A stretch of DNA of 64,000 bases from Rossellomorea aquimaris (GTDB taxonomy: Bacteria > Bacillota > Bacilli > Bacillales > Bacillaceae_B). Numbering within the stretch: the stretch's first letter is position 1; every line of letters begins with the position of its first letter. Below are positions 8,709 to 17,620 of this stretch, one piece after another. The notes beneath the pieces are model-generated. The model was not told the DNA's origin, did not search any database, and worked only from the letters and a program-made list of their open reading frames with translations. The stretch lies in contig NZ_JAIVAT010000007.1 in assembly GCF_020172085.1 (NCBI RefSeq), positions 496,001 to 560,000 of the forward strand. The letters are read 5' to 3'. The position numbers and the translations under genes were made by a program.

Positions 8709-9749
8709 ATGGTAATTGCTAAAGCACGAGCTGTTGACGGTCCTGACAAATCTTTCAGAGAGGCTGAAATCGAGAGGCGCGATCTTGATCTGCATGATGT
8801 TCTGATTGAGATCAAGTATGCAGGGATCTGCCATTCTGATATCCATACGGCACACGGTGAGTGGGGAGAAGTGAAGTATCCACTCGTACCCGGACACGAG
8901 ATTGCGGGTATCGTCACAGAAGTTGGTTCTGAGGTTACGAAATACAAAGCTGGAGACAGGGTAGGAGTCGGATGTATGGTTGGTTCCTGCGGCGAATGTA
9001 AGAATTGCCGTGAAGGGGAAGAGCAGTACTGCCTGGAAGGAAACATTCCTACCTACGCAGGCGTGGACAAATATGGTGAGCTTACTCAAGGCGGCTACTC
9101 AACCCATATCGTCGTAGAGGAAGATTTCGTCCTTCGCATCCCTGACAACATCGAACTGGATGCTGCGGCACCTCTTCTATGTGCAGGGATTACGACGTAT
9201 TCTCCATTGAATCATTGGAATGCGGGTCCAGGGAAGAAAGTAGCCGTTGTCGGCATGGGTGGACTTGGTCATATGGCAGTCAAGATTGCACATGCCATGG
9301 GTGCCGAAGTATCCGTTCTTTCCCGTACATTAAATAAGAAGGAAGACGGACTGGAATTCGGGGCAGAAGCTTATTATGCTACCACTGAGCCGGAGACGTT
9401 CGAGAAACTGGCAGGTACATTTGATCTGATCATTAACACGGTAAGTGCGAAAATTGACATCAATGCGTACCTCTCCCTGCTGACGCTGGATGGAGCGATG
9501 GTCAATGTAGGAGCACCTGCTGAGCCACTGGAAGTCAATGTATTCTCATTGATCGGCCATCGTCGTTCATTTGCAGGATCCCTGATCGGAGGCATCCGTG
9601 AGACTCAGGAAATGCTCGATTTCTGTGGGGAACATGGAATCGTGCCTTCAATCGAAGTGATTTCCGCTGATTACATTGATGAAGCGTACGAACGGGTATT
9701 GGGTTCTGATGTGAAGTATCGATTTGTGATTGATACGAGTACGATTTAA
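8709..9749 (+). CDS. adhA: Zinc-dependent alcohol dehydrogenase, AdhA type
   Basis: This medium-chain NAD(P)-dependent dehydrogenase has 346 residues. The catalytic zinc ligand candidates are Cys41, His63 and Glu64 (GICHSD and PGHE). The structural zinc cysteines are spread over GSCGECKNC and a following C near residues 100-115. The coenzyme site is [12 protein letters not shown] (about 178-189). It groups by motif with the YahK/cinnamyl-alcohol class and with B. subtilis AdhA, which works in aldehyde detoxification. The RBS AGGAGG lies 9 bases before the ATG. Control by the divergent MerR regulator is supported by the operator arrangement. Confidence 0.88.
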   Translation: MVIAKARAVDGPDKSFREAEIERRDLDLHDVLIEIKYAGICHSDIHTAHGEWGEVKYPLVPGHEIAGIVTEVGSEVTKYKAGDRVGVGCMVGSCGECKNCREGEEQYCLEGNIPTYAGVDKYGELTQGGYSTHIVVEEDFVLRIPDNIELDAAAPLLCAGITTYSPLNHWNAGPGKKVAVVGMGGLGHMAVKIAHAMGAEVSVLSRTLNKKEDGLEFGAEAYYATTEPETFEKLAGTFDLIINTVSAKIDINAYLSLLTLDGAMVNVGAPAEPLEVNVFSLIGHRRSFAGSLIGGIRETQEMLDFCGEHGIVPSIEVISADYIDEAYERVLGSDVKYRFVIDTSTI

Positions 9750-9756
9750 TAGAAAA

Positions 9757-9786
9757 GAAGCAGGGGGTTCCCTTGCTTCTTTTTTT
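9757..9786 (+). terminator. Terminator after adhA, REP-like type B
   Basis: GAAGCAGGGG pairs with CCCTTGCTTC around GTT and is followed by TTTTTTT. Confidence 0.85.
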
Positions 9787-9793
9787 ATTGGTT

Positions 9794-9822
9794 GGAAGCA
9801 GGAGAACCGTCCCTTTGCTTCC
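9794..9822. repeat. REP-like element, type B, inverse orientation
   Basis: GGAAGCAGGAGAACCGTCCC, then TTTGCTTCC. It forms a head-to-head pair with the terminator hairpin at 9757, as at 8015/8055. Confidence 0.7.
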
Positions 9823-9935
9823 AGGTTTTCAACCACCCCCTAAACGGATATATAAAATAGAGAAAGCAATCGTGAACAAGGTGAGGTGCTTTCGTTATGA
9901 AGAAGTCGGTGAATAAACTGGAGGAGGAAATCGTA

Positions 9936-11693
9936 ATGAAGAAAGTCATGAACAAACCTGAAGATCTGATCGTGGAAATGTGTAATGGGATGGCCATGGC
10001 TCATCCGGAGCTCGAATTTATGAAAAAGTATAAGGTTATGAAGAAGAAGGACCTCGATGAAAACAAGGTCACGTTGATCAGCGGCGGGGGAAGCGGACAT
10101 GAACCTGCCCATGCCGGACTGGTGGGAAAAGGGATGCTCGATGCTGCGGTGTGTGGGGATGTGTTTGCCTCGCCTTCGCAGATCCAGGTTTATCAGGCGA
10201 TCAAAGCGACGGCCGGTAAAAAGGGTGCTCTGCTCGTCATTAAGAATTACAGCGGGGATATCATGAATTTTAAAAATGCGGCTCACATGGCTTCAGAGGA
10301 TGGAATCCCTGTGGAATATGTCAAAGTGGATGACGATATTGCCGTGGAAGATAGCCTTTATACCGTGGGACGACGAGGTGTCGCGGGGACCGTGTTGGTA
10401 CATAAAATAGCCGGTGCGGCGGCTGAGGAAGGCAGAAGCTTGAAGGAAGTCAAAGCCGTGGCGGAAAAGGCCGCTGAAAATGTCCGCAGCATCGGCTTCG
10501 CGCTCACATCCTGTACGGTACCGGCAAGCGGATCTCCGACGTTCGAATTGGGTGACGATGAAATCGAATATGGTGTCGGCATTCACGGAGAGCCGGGGAC
10601 AAGACGGGAAAAAATGGCGTCAGCTGATGAATTGGCAGATCGTATGGTCAACGATCTTCTTAAGGATCTCAAAATGGAAGATGATGATTCTTCTGAGATT
10701 GCTATTTTGGTAAATGGGTTTGGCGGCACGCCACTGCAAGAGCTCTACCTTTTCAACCATGCCGTTACCAGAATTTTAGCAGAAAAAAAGATTTCCATTA
10801 ACCGTGCCTTTGTCGGCAATTATATGACCAGCATCGATATGGCAGGCGCATCCTTGACCGTGATGAAGCTGGACGAAGAGTTGAAAACCTTGCTGTCAAG
10901 GGAGAGTACTGCGCCAGCGTTAAGAGTAGACGGACCAGTGCCGGGTGTGGAGTACATCGACCTTGAGGAGGAAGATGACACGAAACCAGTATCCTTCGAG
11001 GTGGAAACACCGGAAGAACATGCTGAGATTAAACATAATAGAGCGACACTCGAAAACATCATCTACCTAGTGGATAAAATGAGTGATGTCATCATCCAAA
11101 ACGAAGTACCTTTCTGTGAATTGGATTCCCATGCCGGGGACGGGGATTTCGGAATGAGCGTCTCGAAAGGATTCAAGCAATTGAAGCGGGAGTGGAAAGA
11201 CATCCTGAGTCAAGAGAACCTCACCATCGGCAGCTTCTTAGATGCAAGTTCCATGGTCATTATGGAATACTGCGGCGGTGCTTCCGGTCCAATTTGGGGT
11301 TCCGCGTTCCGTGCGGCAGGAAAATCAGCGCAGGATCGAAAGGAATTGACCGTGGAAGAATTTGCAGACATGCTGCAGGCAGCCGTGAAGGAAATCCAGG
11401 ATACAGGTGAACGATCCTTCGGCAGAGGAGCAGAGGTCGGCGACAAGACCCTCGTCGATGCACTCGTTCCATGTGCGGACTCCTGGTCACAAAGTGCCGC
11501 AGACGGAGATGACTTCAAGACCGCTTTTGAAAAAGGTGCTGCGGCTGCTGTAGAAGGAGCCGAGAAAACGAAGGAGATTGTTGCCCGGATGGGACGTGCC
11601 GGTACCGTAGGGGAAAGAAGCCTCGGACATCCGGATGCCGGTGCTTATGCGTTGGGGGTTATTTTTACGGAGCTTTCGAAGAGTTTAAAATAA
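9936..11693 (+). CDS. Dihydroxyacetone kinase, single-chain DhaK-DhaL fusion
   Basis: This ATP-dependent kinase converts dihydroxyacetone to DHAP. It has 585 residues from the ATG at 9936, chosen because GGAGGAGG lies 8 bases upstream; an ATG at 9897 lacks this. The DhaK domain covers about 1-330: GGGSGHEPAHAG near 50, and the substrate-anchoring histidine is His217 in GIHGEPG. A linker leads to the DhaL domain (about 370-585), with HAGDGDFG carrying the Mg-binding aspartates. The fusion is of the ATP-using class rather than PTS-coupled three-subunit kinases. It lies just downstream of an aldehyde/alcohol dehydrogenase, so a role in C3 carbonyl disposal is plausible. Confidence 0.9.
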   Translation: MKKVMNKPEDLIVEMCNGMAMAHPELEFMKKYKVMKKKDLDENKVTLISGGGSGHEPAHAGLVGKGMLDAAVCGDVFASPSQIQVYQAIKATAGKKGALLVIKNYSGDIMNFKNAAHMASEDGIPVEYVKVDDDIAVEDSLYTVGRRGVAGTVLVHKIAGAAAEEGRSLKEVKAVAEKAAENVRSIGFALTSCTVPASGSPTFELGDDEIEYGVGIHGEPGTRREKMASADELADRMVNDLLKDLKMEDDDSSEIAILVNGFGGTPLQELYLFNHAVTRILAEKKISINRAFVGNYMTSIDMAGASLTVMKLDEELKTLLSRESTAPALRVDGPVPGVEYIDLEEEDDTKPVSFEVETPEEHAEIKHNRATLENIIYLVDKMSDVIIQNEVPFCELDSHAGDGDFGMSVSKGFKQLKREWKDILSQENLTIGSFLDASSMVIMEYCGGASGPIWGSAFRAAGKSAQDRKELTVEEFADMLQAAVKEIQDTGERSFGRGAEVGDKTLVDALVPCADSWSQSAADGDDFKTAFEKGAAAAVEGAEKTKEIVARMGRAGTVGERSLGHPDAGAYALGVIFTELSKSLK

Positions 11694-11699
11694 TGATAG

Positions 11700-11733
11700 G
11701 GGAAGGAAGGGGACCGTCCCCTTCCTTCCCTAA
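11700..11733. terminator. Convergent terminator, perfect stem
   Basis: GGGAAGGAAGGGGAC pairs with the mirror TCCCCTTCCTTCCC across CG. A-rich sequence on the right gives a T-run for the minus strand, and it lies between two convergent genes. The centre GGGGACCGTCCCC is related to the type B repeats. Confidence 0.7.
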
Positions 11734-12077
11734 AAAAATAAATCTACGAGAGAGGATATAATCTCAACAAGTACGAATGTCAGGATCCCTTGAACACAAA
11801 AGAAAACGAGGAAGAGCGCCTTTCCTGTGAGCCAATTGAACCTTTTTAGCTTTTTATATACACGGGGTCCGATGCCGAACATTCCCTTTTGCATGGCGTT
11901 AAACACTCTATCCAATACAGTAACGGGTGGGTCTGAAATACCATTCTCGTAGCGCTCCAGCAAAATTGTACCTATGATGAAAAAACCAAAGGAGTGGGCG
12001 AGGTGGCTACCAAGGATGCCATAAATGATTATAGAAAATATATATACAGCCATTTCAATATCTAACGTGAAGTACAT
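11730..12077 (-). CDS. Small membrane protein, unknown function
   Basis: The protein has 115 residues from the ATG at 12077, chosen because AAAGGAAT lies just upstream; a TTG seven codons earlier has no RBS. An N-terminal membrane segment (about 10-40) is followed by a basic loop (YKKLKRFNW) and a second hydrophobic segment at the C-terminus. No family is recognised. It stands alone between dihydroxyacetone kinase (convergent) and another small membrane protein (divergent). Confidence 0.65.
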   Translation of the reverse strand: MYFTLDIEMAVYIFSIIIYGILGSHLAHSFGFFIIGTILLERYENGISDPPVTVLDRVFNAMQKGMFGIGPRVYKKLKRFNWLTGKALFLVFFCVQGILTFVLVEIISSLVDLFF

Positions 12078-12235
12078 ATGTATTCCTTTCTTTACCAAGC
12101 GTTGAATTCTCTTTTTCTATCATACTAAATGAATCCAACTGACAAAAGATTTCCATTAACGAAACTTTGCAATTCAGTTAGTCGTATACATATATAAGGA
12201 ATGAACGTAGCGTTGGATTTGAGGAGGCATACGAG

Positions 12236-12505
12236 ATGGAATTGTATATATTTCTAGCTGTTTTTGGTTTATACGTTCTGGTGTCACTATTGATTTTACC
12301 GATTCAATATCGTTTTTTAATCGCTTTAAAAGCTGAAGAACAAAAGAATCGATTAAAAGGAAAGAAGCAGGGGGAAATGTATGACGCCATGAATGCGGGA
12401 GAACTGAGTCTTCATGGGAATATGCAGGGAAATCCGTTGTTCTTCTTGGCCAATTTCTTTGCTTCCATCCTTTATAGAGTGAAGCATCGTGGGAAACGAA
12501 AGTAG
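12236..12505 (+). CDS. Small membrane protein, unknown function
   Basis: The protein has 89 residues. One strong N-terminal membrane segment (about 4-28) is followed by a Lys/Gln-rich stretch (RLKGKKQGE) and a second short hydrophobic region (NPLFFLANFFASIL, about 63-80). GAGGAGG lies 9 bases before the ATG, which makes this a well-supported gene. No function is recognised. It is followed by its own terminator. Confidence 0.72.
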   Translation: MELYIFLAVFGLYVLVSLLILPIQYRFLIALKAEEQKNRLKGKKQGEMYDAMNAGELSLHGNMQGNPLFFLANFFASILYRVKHRGKRK

Positions 12506-12515
12506 ATCCACAAAA

Positions 12516-12549
12516 AACAGTTATCCTTTTACCGGATGACTGTTTTTTT
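12516..12549 (+). terminator. Rho-independent terminator
   Basis: AACAGTTATCC pairs with GGATGACTGTT over a short loop, followed by a run of T. Confidence 0.85.
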
Positions 12550-12640
12550 ATGACTTGCTCTAAAGAATTGACCCTATAATCAATATGAAAAAATTGGTAT
12601 AATGGCGTAATATCCATTTTTAACATAGGGGGATGTATAC

Positions 12641-13429
12641 ATGCGTCAAGAAACGGCTGTAGAGAAAGTGTTGGAGAGTTTAAAACAAGATCCAAGCGTC
12701 CGGAGTGTATTCCTAAAAGGATCCATGGGACGGAATGAACACGATGAACATTCAGATATCGACCTGTACTGTTTAGTAAAGGAAGGGGAGGAGAAGGAAT
12801 TTCTGACACGACGCCTCGATCATTTGAAGGCGTACAAAGACCTTATCTTTCACGATGATATCTTCATCATCGCACCGCAGATCATCGCCATCTATGAAGA
12901 TTGGCTGCACATCGATCTGTTCACGGTAACGGAGAAGACGTTTCAGGAGAAGGATTTCTTTACGGTGTTATATGATCCTGAGCATCTTATGGAAAAATAC
13001 GAATCTAGCCAAAACCTAACGATTTCAAAAGAAGAGTTCACGGGTAATGTCCTAGACGCAGCCTGGTTTCTATTTCAACATGGGAAAGCAGCGGCGAGAG
13101 GGAATCATACATGGGCTGTGGAAATGCTGCGGCATTCTATGAGGAACGTGACGACCATTCTGCTGGCGAGATATGTAAAGGAGCGGGCGGTTCTTGGATT
13201 GAAGACCATTCACAGAGATCTGCCGCAAGAGGTGCAGGATCGAGTGGTGGAGATTTATGAGGAGATGACCCCGTCCCGACATGGGGAGGCTGCGAAGAAG
13301 ATTGCGAGTCTGTTAGAGAGTGAGTTTGAATGGATTCGGGAAGAGCTCGGAGATCAGGACCCTGAGGTGAATTCATTTGTACAAATCATGATTGACAAGG
13401 TACTACTGAGGGTAGAGGAACATAAATGA
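12641..13429 (+). CDS. Nucleotidyltransferase-domain protein
   Basis: The protein has 262 residues. The N-terminal polymerase-beta-like fold carries GSMGRNEHDEHSDIDLY (about 27-43). The two aspartates of SDIDLY and a third acidic residue near HIDLF would bind metal. The C-terminal half is helical. The layout resembles aminoglycoside adenylyltransferase-like or minimal nucleotidyltransferases of Bacillus whose substrate is unknown. No resistance claim can be made from sequence alone. A candidate RBS GGGGGATG precedes the ATG. It is apparently monocistronic. Confidence 0.75.
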   Translation: MRQETAVEKVLESLKQDPSVRSVFLKGSMGRNEHDEHSDIDLYCLVKEGEEKEFLTRRLDHLKAYKDLIFHDDIFIIAPQIIAIYEDWLHIDLFTVTEKTFQEKDFFTVLYDPEHLMEKYESSQNLTISKEEFTGNVLDAAWFLFQHGKAAARGNHTWAVEMLRHSMRNVTTILLARYVKERAVLGLKTIHRDLPQEVQDRVVEIYEEMTPSRHGEAAKKIASLLESEFEWIREELGDQDPEVNSFVQIMIDKVLLRVEEHK

Positions 13430-13561
13430 CCCTAGTCCATCACGCCTAGAATAAACTGTCAAAATTTTTTATTCTCATAGGTACAATGACACGCGTATTC
13501 TCTGTTTTCTCACATTAAAATAACAAAGAAATGGTGAATTTCTTTTGAAGAAGGGGAAAAT

Positions 13562-15247
13562 ATGAACGAGATTAAATTGAGAAGTAAGTTGAAGCAGCTA
13601 CATAGTTCCGATTCCGCGAAGCGGTTTGAGGCGCTCGGGATGTTGTATGAGTTGAAGCAGGAGAATGATCTGAAGATCCGGGTGGAAGTGTTGAAGGATA
13701 TGGTGAAGGACGCGGCCACTTCTTTTCCTGAGCGTGTGGACACCTGGGATAATCCTTCCTATGGATTGATGGATTTTGTTTGTGATTATCCGATGCCTGA
13801 AATCATCGATGAGATCATCAAGCGCTTTGATGGACTGGATCCAGATGCGAAGGTCCGTGCCCTGGAGTGTCTGTTGCTCACGAAGGATGAGGGGATTTTT
13901 CAGGAAGTTCAGGATAAAACGGTGCAGTTGATTTCAGAAGAGGACGTGAATCTGCCGGTCGAGGAACTGTGCAGGTTTCCGATGCTCGTAAATGGGATTG
14001 TCGATCAGACGTTTGAGAAACTGGAATCCTCTCATTATAAATTTGTGTATTATGAATTTATTACCGCGATCAATGAGTCGGGTGTGGATCCTGGCTATAA
14101 AAGGACGAGAATCCTGCCGGTGCTCCTTGCTGATTATAAAAAGCTGAGGGAAGAGTACCGTGTATACGACGGTGAATACAAACCGTCATTTGTGTATCAA
14201 TCGTGGAAGGAATCTTATTTCCTGTTGAGATATCGACTCAACGTGCTGATCGGGTTAATGAACTATTATTTTACCGATGAGACGGTTGATCTTCTGAAAG
14301 AGGCTGTGAAGTTCAAGGATCCAAGGATCAGTACCAATGCCTCTATCGTCTGTTTGAACAAAAATATCGATGTCCCAACCCATATCCTTGAATCGCTTTC
14401 TACGAATCTTGAAAGCGCGGAAATGTTGTACTGGGGGCTCTCGGAACACAATAAAGAACATGTTTTCCCGGTCAGTCCGAAGCAGCCAGTGCTGGCCAAG
14501 TCGCATCTTTTCGACCATCTCGTCTACATGCGTGACGAAGAAGGAGAGCTTCTGAATATCTATCCTGAGAATATCCAAGTGGTGGATACAGTGGACACCG
14601 CCAACTCATACGGTCAGCCTCTGCGTTATTATCTGATGAGCTTCTCCCATGGGGACGACGTGCTCGCTGCCTGGGTGGGAGGCTACAACCTGGAGGATGA
14701 GGACGACAGCGCGGAAATGTGGGAAGGAACACACACCGACCTCGAACCTTTACAGGACAGAACCGTCGAGGAGCATAAACAGCTTTTCTTGAACATGCGA
14801 GAAGAGACCGCTCGTGAAAATGAGCACACCGTGTATTATGAAAGTTCACCGAAACTATCCAAGGGCTTATGGTTCTTCTATGCCATACTGATTTCACACT
14901 GGATCAGGATTTTCATTAACGGCGTAACGGAAGAAGAGATTTACGTATCCCTCGCCTTCACGTTCCTTGGAGCAATCCTCTCCATCTATGAAATGTGGAA
15001 AAATAAGCGGAGTGCCGTCGTCATTTTGGGTAAAGAATTGATCAAGGCAAAAGGGGAGAAGAAGGAAAGCATTCCTCTGCAGGAGATTAAGAAAGTGACG
15101 TATGATAAGAAGCAGATCAGTGTATACAACAAAGAAAATGTTCTCACCATGAAGGTTCCATTGCGCTGGGTGGAGTATCACCAGTTTTATTATGCGATGG
15201 TGGAGCAGACAAGTCATTTGAGGGAGCAGCCGTATATAGAGGAGTAG
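13562..15247 (+). CDS. Large HEAT-like protein with C-terminal membrane hairpin, unknown function
   Basis: The protein has 561 residues. The first ~290 residues look like helical HEAT-type repeats: paired amphipathic helices, for example around 14-45, 70-110 and 240-290. A mixed central domain follows (about 295-430). Two hydrophobic segments (about 445-462 and 467-485) are followed by a basic stretch and a C-terminal region of about 70 residues that reads like a small PH-type domain (VVILGKELIKA... IPLQEIKKVTYD). I do not recognise the family. AGAAGGGGA precedes the ATG. A short terminator follows. Confidence 0.7.
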   Translation: MNEIKLRSKLKQLHSSDSAKRFEALGMLYELKQENDLKIRVEVLKDMVKDAATSFPERVDTWDNPSYGLMDFVCDYPMPEIIDEIIKRFDGLDPDAKVRALECLLLTKDEGIFQEVQDKTVQLISEEDVNLPVEELCRFPMLVNGIVDQTFEKLESSHYKFVYYEFITAINESGVDPGYKRTRILPVLLADYKKLREEYRVYDGEYKPSFVYQSWKESYFLLRYRLNVLIGLMNYYFTDETVDLLKEAVKFKDPRISTNASIVCLNKNIDVPTHILESLSTNLESAEMLYWGLSEHNKEHVFPVSPKQPVLAKSHLFDHLVYMRDEEGELLNIYPENIQVVDTVDTANSYGQPLRYYLMSFSHGDDVLAAWVGGYNLEDEDDSAEMWEGTHTDLEPLQDRTVEEHKQLFLNMREETARENEHTVYYESSPKLSKGLWFFYAILISHWIRIFINGVTEEEIYVSLAFTFLGAILSIYEMWKNKRSAVVILGKELIKAKGEKKESIPLQEIKKVTYDKKQISVYNKENVLTMKVPLRWVEYHQFYYAMVEQTSHLREQPYIEE

Positions 15248-15272
15248 GGGACAAGGGGGCTTGTCCCTTTTG
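15247..15272 (+). terminator. Short terminator
   Basis: GGGACAAG pairs with CTTGTCCC across GGGG, followed by TTTTG. Confidence 0.65.
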
Positions 15273-15369
15273 TTTTGTTCCAGTTATAAAAATGGGCATG
15301 ATGGTGGAACTAAATCCCATCTCAAACGTAGATAATGGTAAGACTTAAAAAGGGATGGGAGGCAACAGT

Positions 15370-15861
15370 ATGAAACAGCTATATATCAAGCAAAAAGTAT
15401 TCAGTCTCAACGAGAAATTTACCGTAAAGAACCAAGACGAGAAGGACGTTTATTATGTAGAGGGAAGCTTTATGAAGGTCCCGAAAACGTTCTCCATCAT
15501 GAATCAAGATCGAAATGAAGTCGCGCTAATTACGAAAAAGGTATTAAGCTTTTTGCCCAAGTTTTTCGTTGAGGTAAACGGTCGAGAGGTCTTGACGATC
15601 AAGAAGGAACTATCCTTTTTAAAAGCACGCTATTCGATTGATGCGGCAGACATAGACGTGCAGGGAAACTGGTTGGATATGGACTTTCAAGTATTACAGA
15701 ATGGCAGAGTCGTAGGGAGTGTAGGTAAAGAGTGGTTCAGTTGGGGTGACAGCTACAGGGTGGAAATTTTAGATGAAGAGATGGAAACGATTATTCTTGC
15801 CCTTGTGATTGCGATTGATTGTGTGAAGGCGGATGAATCGGCAGCTACGGCGTCGTTTTAA
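15370..15861 (+). CDS. LURP-one-related (LOR/YxjI-like) protein
   Basis: The protein has 163 residues from the ATG at 15370, which has GGGAGG 7 bases upstream; an ATG at 15355 overlaps the RBS. It opens with LYIKQKVFSLNEKFTVKNQ and continues through alternating short strands, as in the LOR/tubby-like fold. Bacillus YxjI belongs to this family. A membrane-lipid or scaffold role has been proposed for the family, but no activity is established. Single gene with a REP-like terminator. Confidence 0.8.
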   Translation: MKQLYIKQKVFSLNEKFTVKNQDEKDVYYVEGSFMKVPKTFSIMNQDRNEVALITKKVLSFLPKFFVEVNGREVLTIKKELSFLKARYSIDAADIDVQGNWLDMDFQVLQNGRVVGSVGKEWFSWGDSYRVEILDEEMETIILALVIAIDCVKADESAATASF

Positions 15862-15892
15862 GAAGCATAGGGACGGTTCTTGTGCTTCTTTT
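15862..15892 (+). terminator. REP-like hairpin, type B, acting as terminator
   Basis: GAAGCA and TGCTTC arms surround AGGGACGGTTCTTG, followed by TTTT. Confidence 0.7.
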
Positions 15893-15975
15893 AGATGGTC
15901 TTTGTTAAACTTTACATTTTGTTAAAAAGGTTTCGAATGTGCTGGTGTGTGGGAACAACTTTATATTAAGGAGCG

Positions 15976-16002
15976 AGCCAAGGAGATATCCTTGGCTTTT
16001 TT
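15976..16002 (+). terminator. Orphan terminator hairpin
   Basis: AGCCAAGGAGATATCCTTGGCT is nearly a perfect palindrome and is followed by TTTTTT. No gene ends directly before it. The preceding ~85 bases may be a gene remnant or the end of a small RNA. Confidence 0.65.
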
Positions 16003-16037
16003 GATGTGACTGGCCAAGATACCTGTTCCCCCTGATA

Positions 16038-16199
16038 TCAATCTTCATCCCCTTCTATTTCTTTCATCCCATGCTTCTCCTCAAGATACTTACCAATCAA
16101 AGACTGATTAATGCCATGTCGAACGGCTCTCCAAATAATAGAATATAAGACTGCTCCGAAAACAATAAACCGCAGAAAAGCTAGAAAGATCACTTCCAA
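16038..16199 (-). CDS. Small single-pass membrane protein (53 aa)
   Basis: The start is the TTG at 16199, five bases after a strong GGAGGTGA. An N-terminal hydrophobic segment (about residues 3-24: VIFLAFLRFIVFGAVLYSII) is followed by a charged tail with LEEKHGMKEIEGDED. It is too short for routine gene calling but has codon structure and a very good RBS. Function unknown. Confidence 0.6.
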   Translation of the reverse strand: MEVIFLAFLRFIVFGAVLYSIIWRAVRHGINQSLIGKYLEEKHGMKEIEGDED

Positions 16200-16526
16200 C
16201 GTATTCACCTCCATAATTGCTGACTCTATCTATTCCCTCGAATATTGATCTTTCTCCAAGGCGGGTTACTTCCAAATGAATGTCTATCTTATCACAATAC
16301 AGATGGTAGTTTTTTCAGTGTTTGTCTTTTAGCTCCTAAAGGGGTGAAATGAATATCCAAACTGAAAAAAATTTAAATTATTTCTATATACTTTAATCGT
16401 CCATGGATTTGAACGGATACACCATAATAAGAGAAAGTTAGTTTCATTAAATTATATTCAAAAAATAATTAAGGAAATGAACTGGAATTTATTATGTAAA
16501 TATTCAAAAAACTAAGAAAATTACTC

Positions 16527-16586
16527 TTGACGCCTATTTTGAAATCCCTTACCATTCTAGTTAGCGAAACGTTTAGCTAAACGTTT
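16527..16586 (+). promoter_or_regulatory. Promoter and LacI-type operator of the catabolic operon
   Basis: The -35 TTGACG (16527-16532) and -10 TACCAT (16550-16555) are exactly 17 bp apart. Just downstream, at 16567-16586, is the 20-base perfect palindrome AAACGTTTAGCTAAACGTTT. It is made of two AAACGTTT units with the central CG typical of LacI/GalR half-sites. Placed at the transcription start, it would let the first gene product repress its own operon. Confidence 0.8.
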
Positions 16587-16603
16587 TTTTGGAGGATGAA
16601 ATG

Positions 16604-17620
16604 ATGGTTACAATCAAAGAAGTTGCTAAGAAAGCGAATGTTTCTATTGCTACTGTCTCAGCGGTCATTAACAAAAATAAGTTTGTTAGTGATGATTTAA
16701 TCACGAGAGTGGAAGTGGCGATCAACGAGTTAGGATATCGCCCCAACAAAGTAGCAAGAAGTTTAAAGAAAAAGGAGACCAATCTCATCGGGGTGGTGGT
16801 CACAGAGATAACGAATCCCTTTTATCCGTTAATGTTTAAAGGAGTTGAAGATGTTGCAATTGACAGCGGTTACAGTGTGATGCTGTGTACGACAGGAGAT
16901 GACCCGAAGAAGGAACATTTCCTGCTGCAATCCATGATCGATCAAGGTGTGGATGGGGTCATTCTCGCAACAGTCGATGATGAAAAGTCTGAATCAATTA
17001 CCTTACTGAATTCATTGAATATCCCGTACGTCCTGATCAACCGGTCACCGAGGAACTATGAGGGTACGATGGTAAGAATCAATAGTTGCAAGGTAGGGGA
17101 GATGGCTGCAGAGTACCTGTTGGAATCGGGTCATCAGGATATATGTTTTATCGGCGGTGATCGATTGAACAGTTGGGAAAGGGAGAAAGGCTTTACCAAT
17201 GTGCTGAGCGCCAACGGGATTCAGGTGGATGAGAGTCGCCTGATACGAAGCGGATACAGCATTGAGGAAGCATACAAGGATGTTCGGTCATTCATTCAAA
17301 AGGGAAATCTCCCAACCGCGATGTTTGCGGCTAGCGATGTGATGGCATTTGGTGCGATTAAAGCCATTTTGGATTCGGGATTGAACGTGCCGGAAGATAT
17401 TTCAGTCATCGGATCAGATAATATTTCGTTTTCAGAGGACTTTCTAATCCCGCTAACGACGATCGATGCGCAAACCTATGATGTTGGAAAATTGGGAAGC
17501 GAAATGATGGTAGAGAAGTTAAAGAATAAAGACAAGGCAAGCAACAATCGATTGCTTCTGGAACCTAAAATGGTGGAACGTAAAAGTTGTAGAAAAATAG
17601 AAAGGAAGAGTGATCAATGA
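16604..17620 (+). CDS. LacI-family transcriptional repressor
   Basis: The protein has 338 residues from the ATG at 16604 (GGAGG 8 bases upstream; ATG 16601 is also possible). The N-terminal LacI helix-turn-helix is VTIKEVAKKANVSIATVSAV (about 2-21), with the hinge helix ending ELGYRPNKVARSLK. A periplasmic-binding-protein-like effector domain follows (about 60-330). It is the first gene of the operon and its stop overlaps the thiolase start (ATGA), so it is produced together with the enzymes it probably controls. The effector is unknown and is presumably the substrate or an acyl-CoA intermediate. Confidence 0.92.
   Translation: MVTIKEVAKKANVSIATVSAVINKNKFVSDDLITRVEVAINELGYRPNKVARSLKKKETNLIGVVVTEITNPFYPLMFKGVEDVAIDSGYSVMLCTTGDDPKKEHFLLQSMIDQGVDGVILATVDDEKSESITLLNSLNIPYVLINRSPRNYEGTMVRINSCKVGEMAAEYLLESGHQDICFIGGDRLNSWEREKGFTNVLSANGIQVDESRLIRSGYSIEEAYKDVRSFIQKGNLPTAMFAASDVMAFGAIKAILDSGLNVPEDISVIGSDNISFSEDFLIPLTTIDAQTYDVGKLGSEMMVEKLKNKDKASNNRLLLEPKMVERKSCRKIERKSDQ

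Noticed and set aside
9897-9935. Upstream ATG for dihydroxyacetone kinase
   Set aside because: The ATG at 9936 has a perfect GGAGGAGG at the right distance, and the extra 13 residues contain that RBS.
12641-13429. Aminoglycoside resistance gene
   Set aside because: Only the general nucleotidyltransferase motif is visible. Residues specific to known resistance enzymes cannot be recognised, so a resistance call would be unsupported.
14255-14897. Minus-strand open frames across the HEAT-like gene
   Set aside because: They lack RBS sequences and overlap a long plus-strand gene with consistent codon use.
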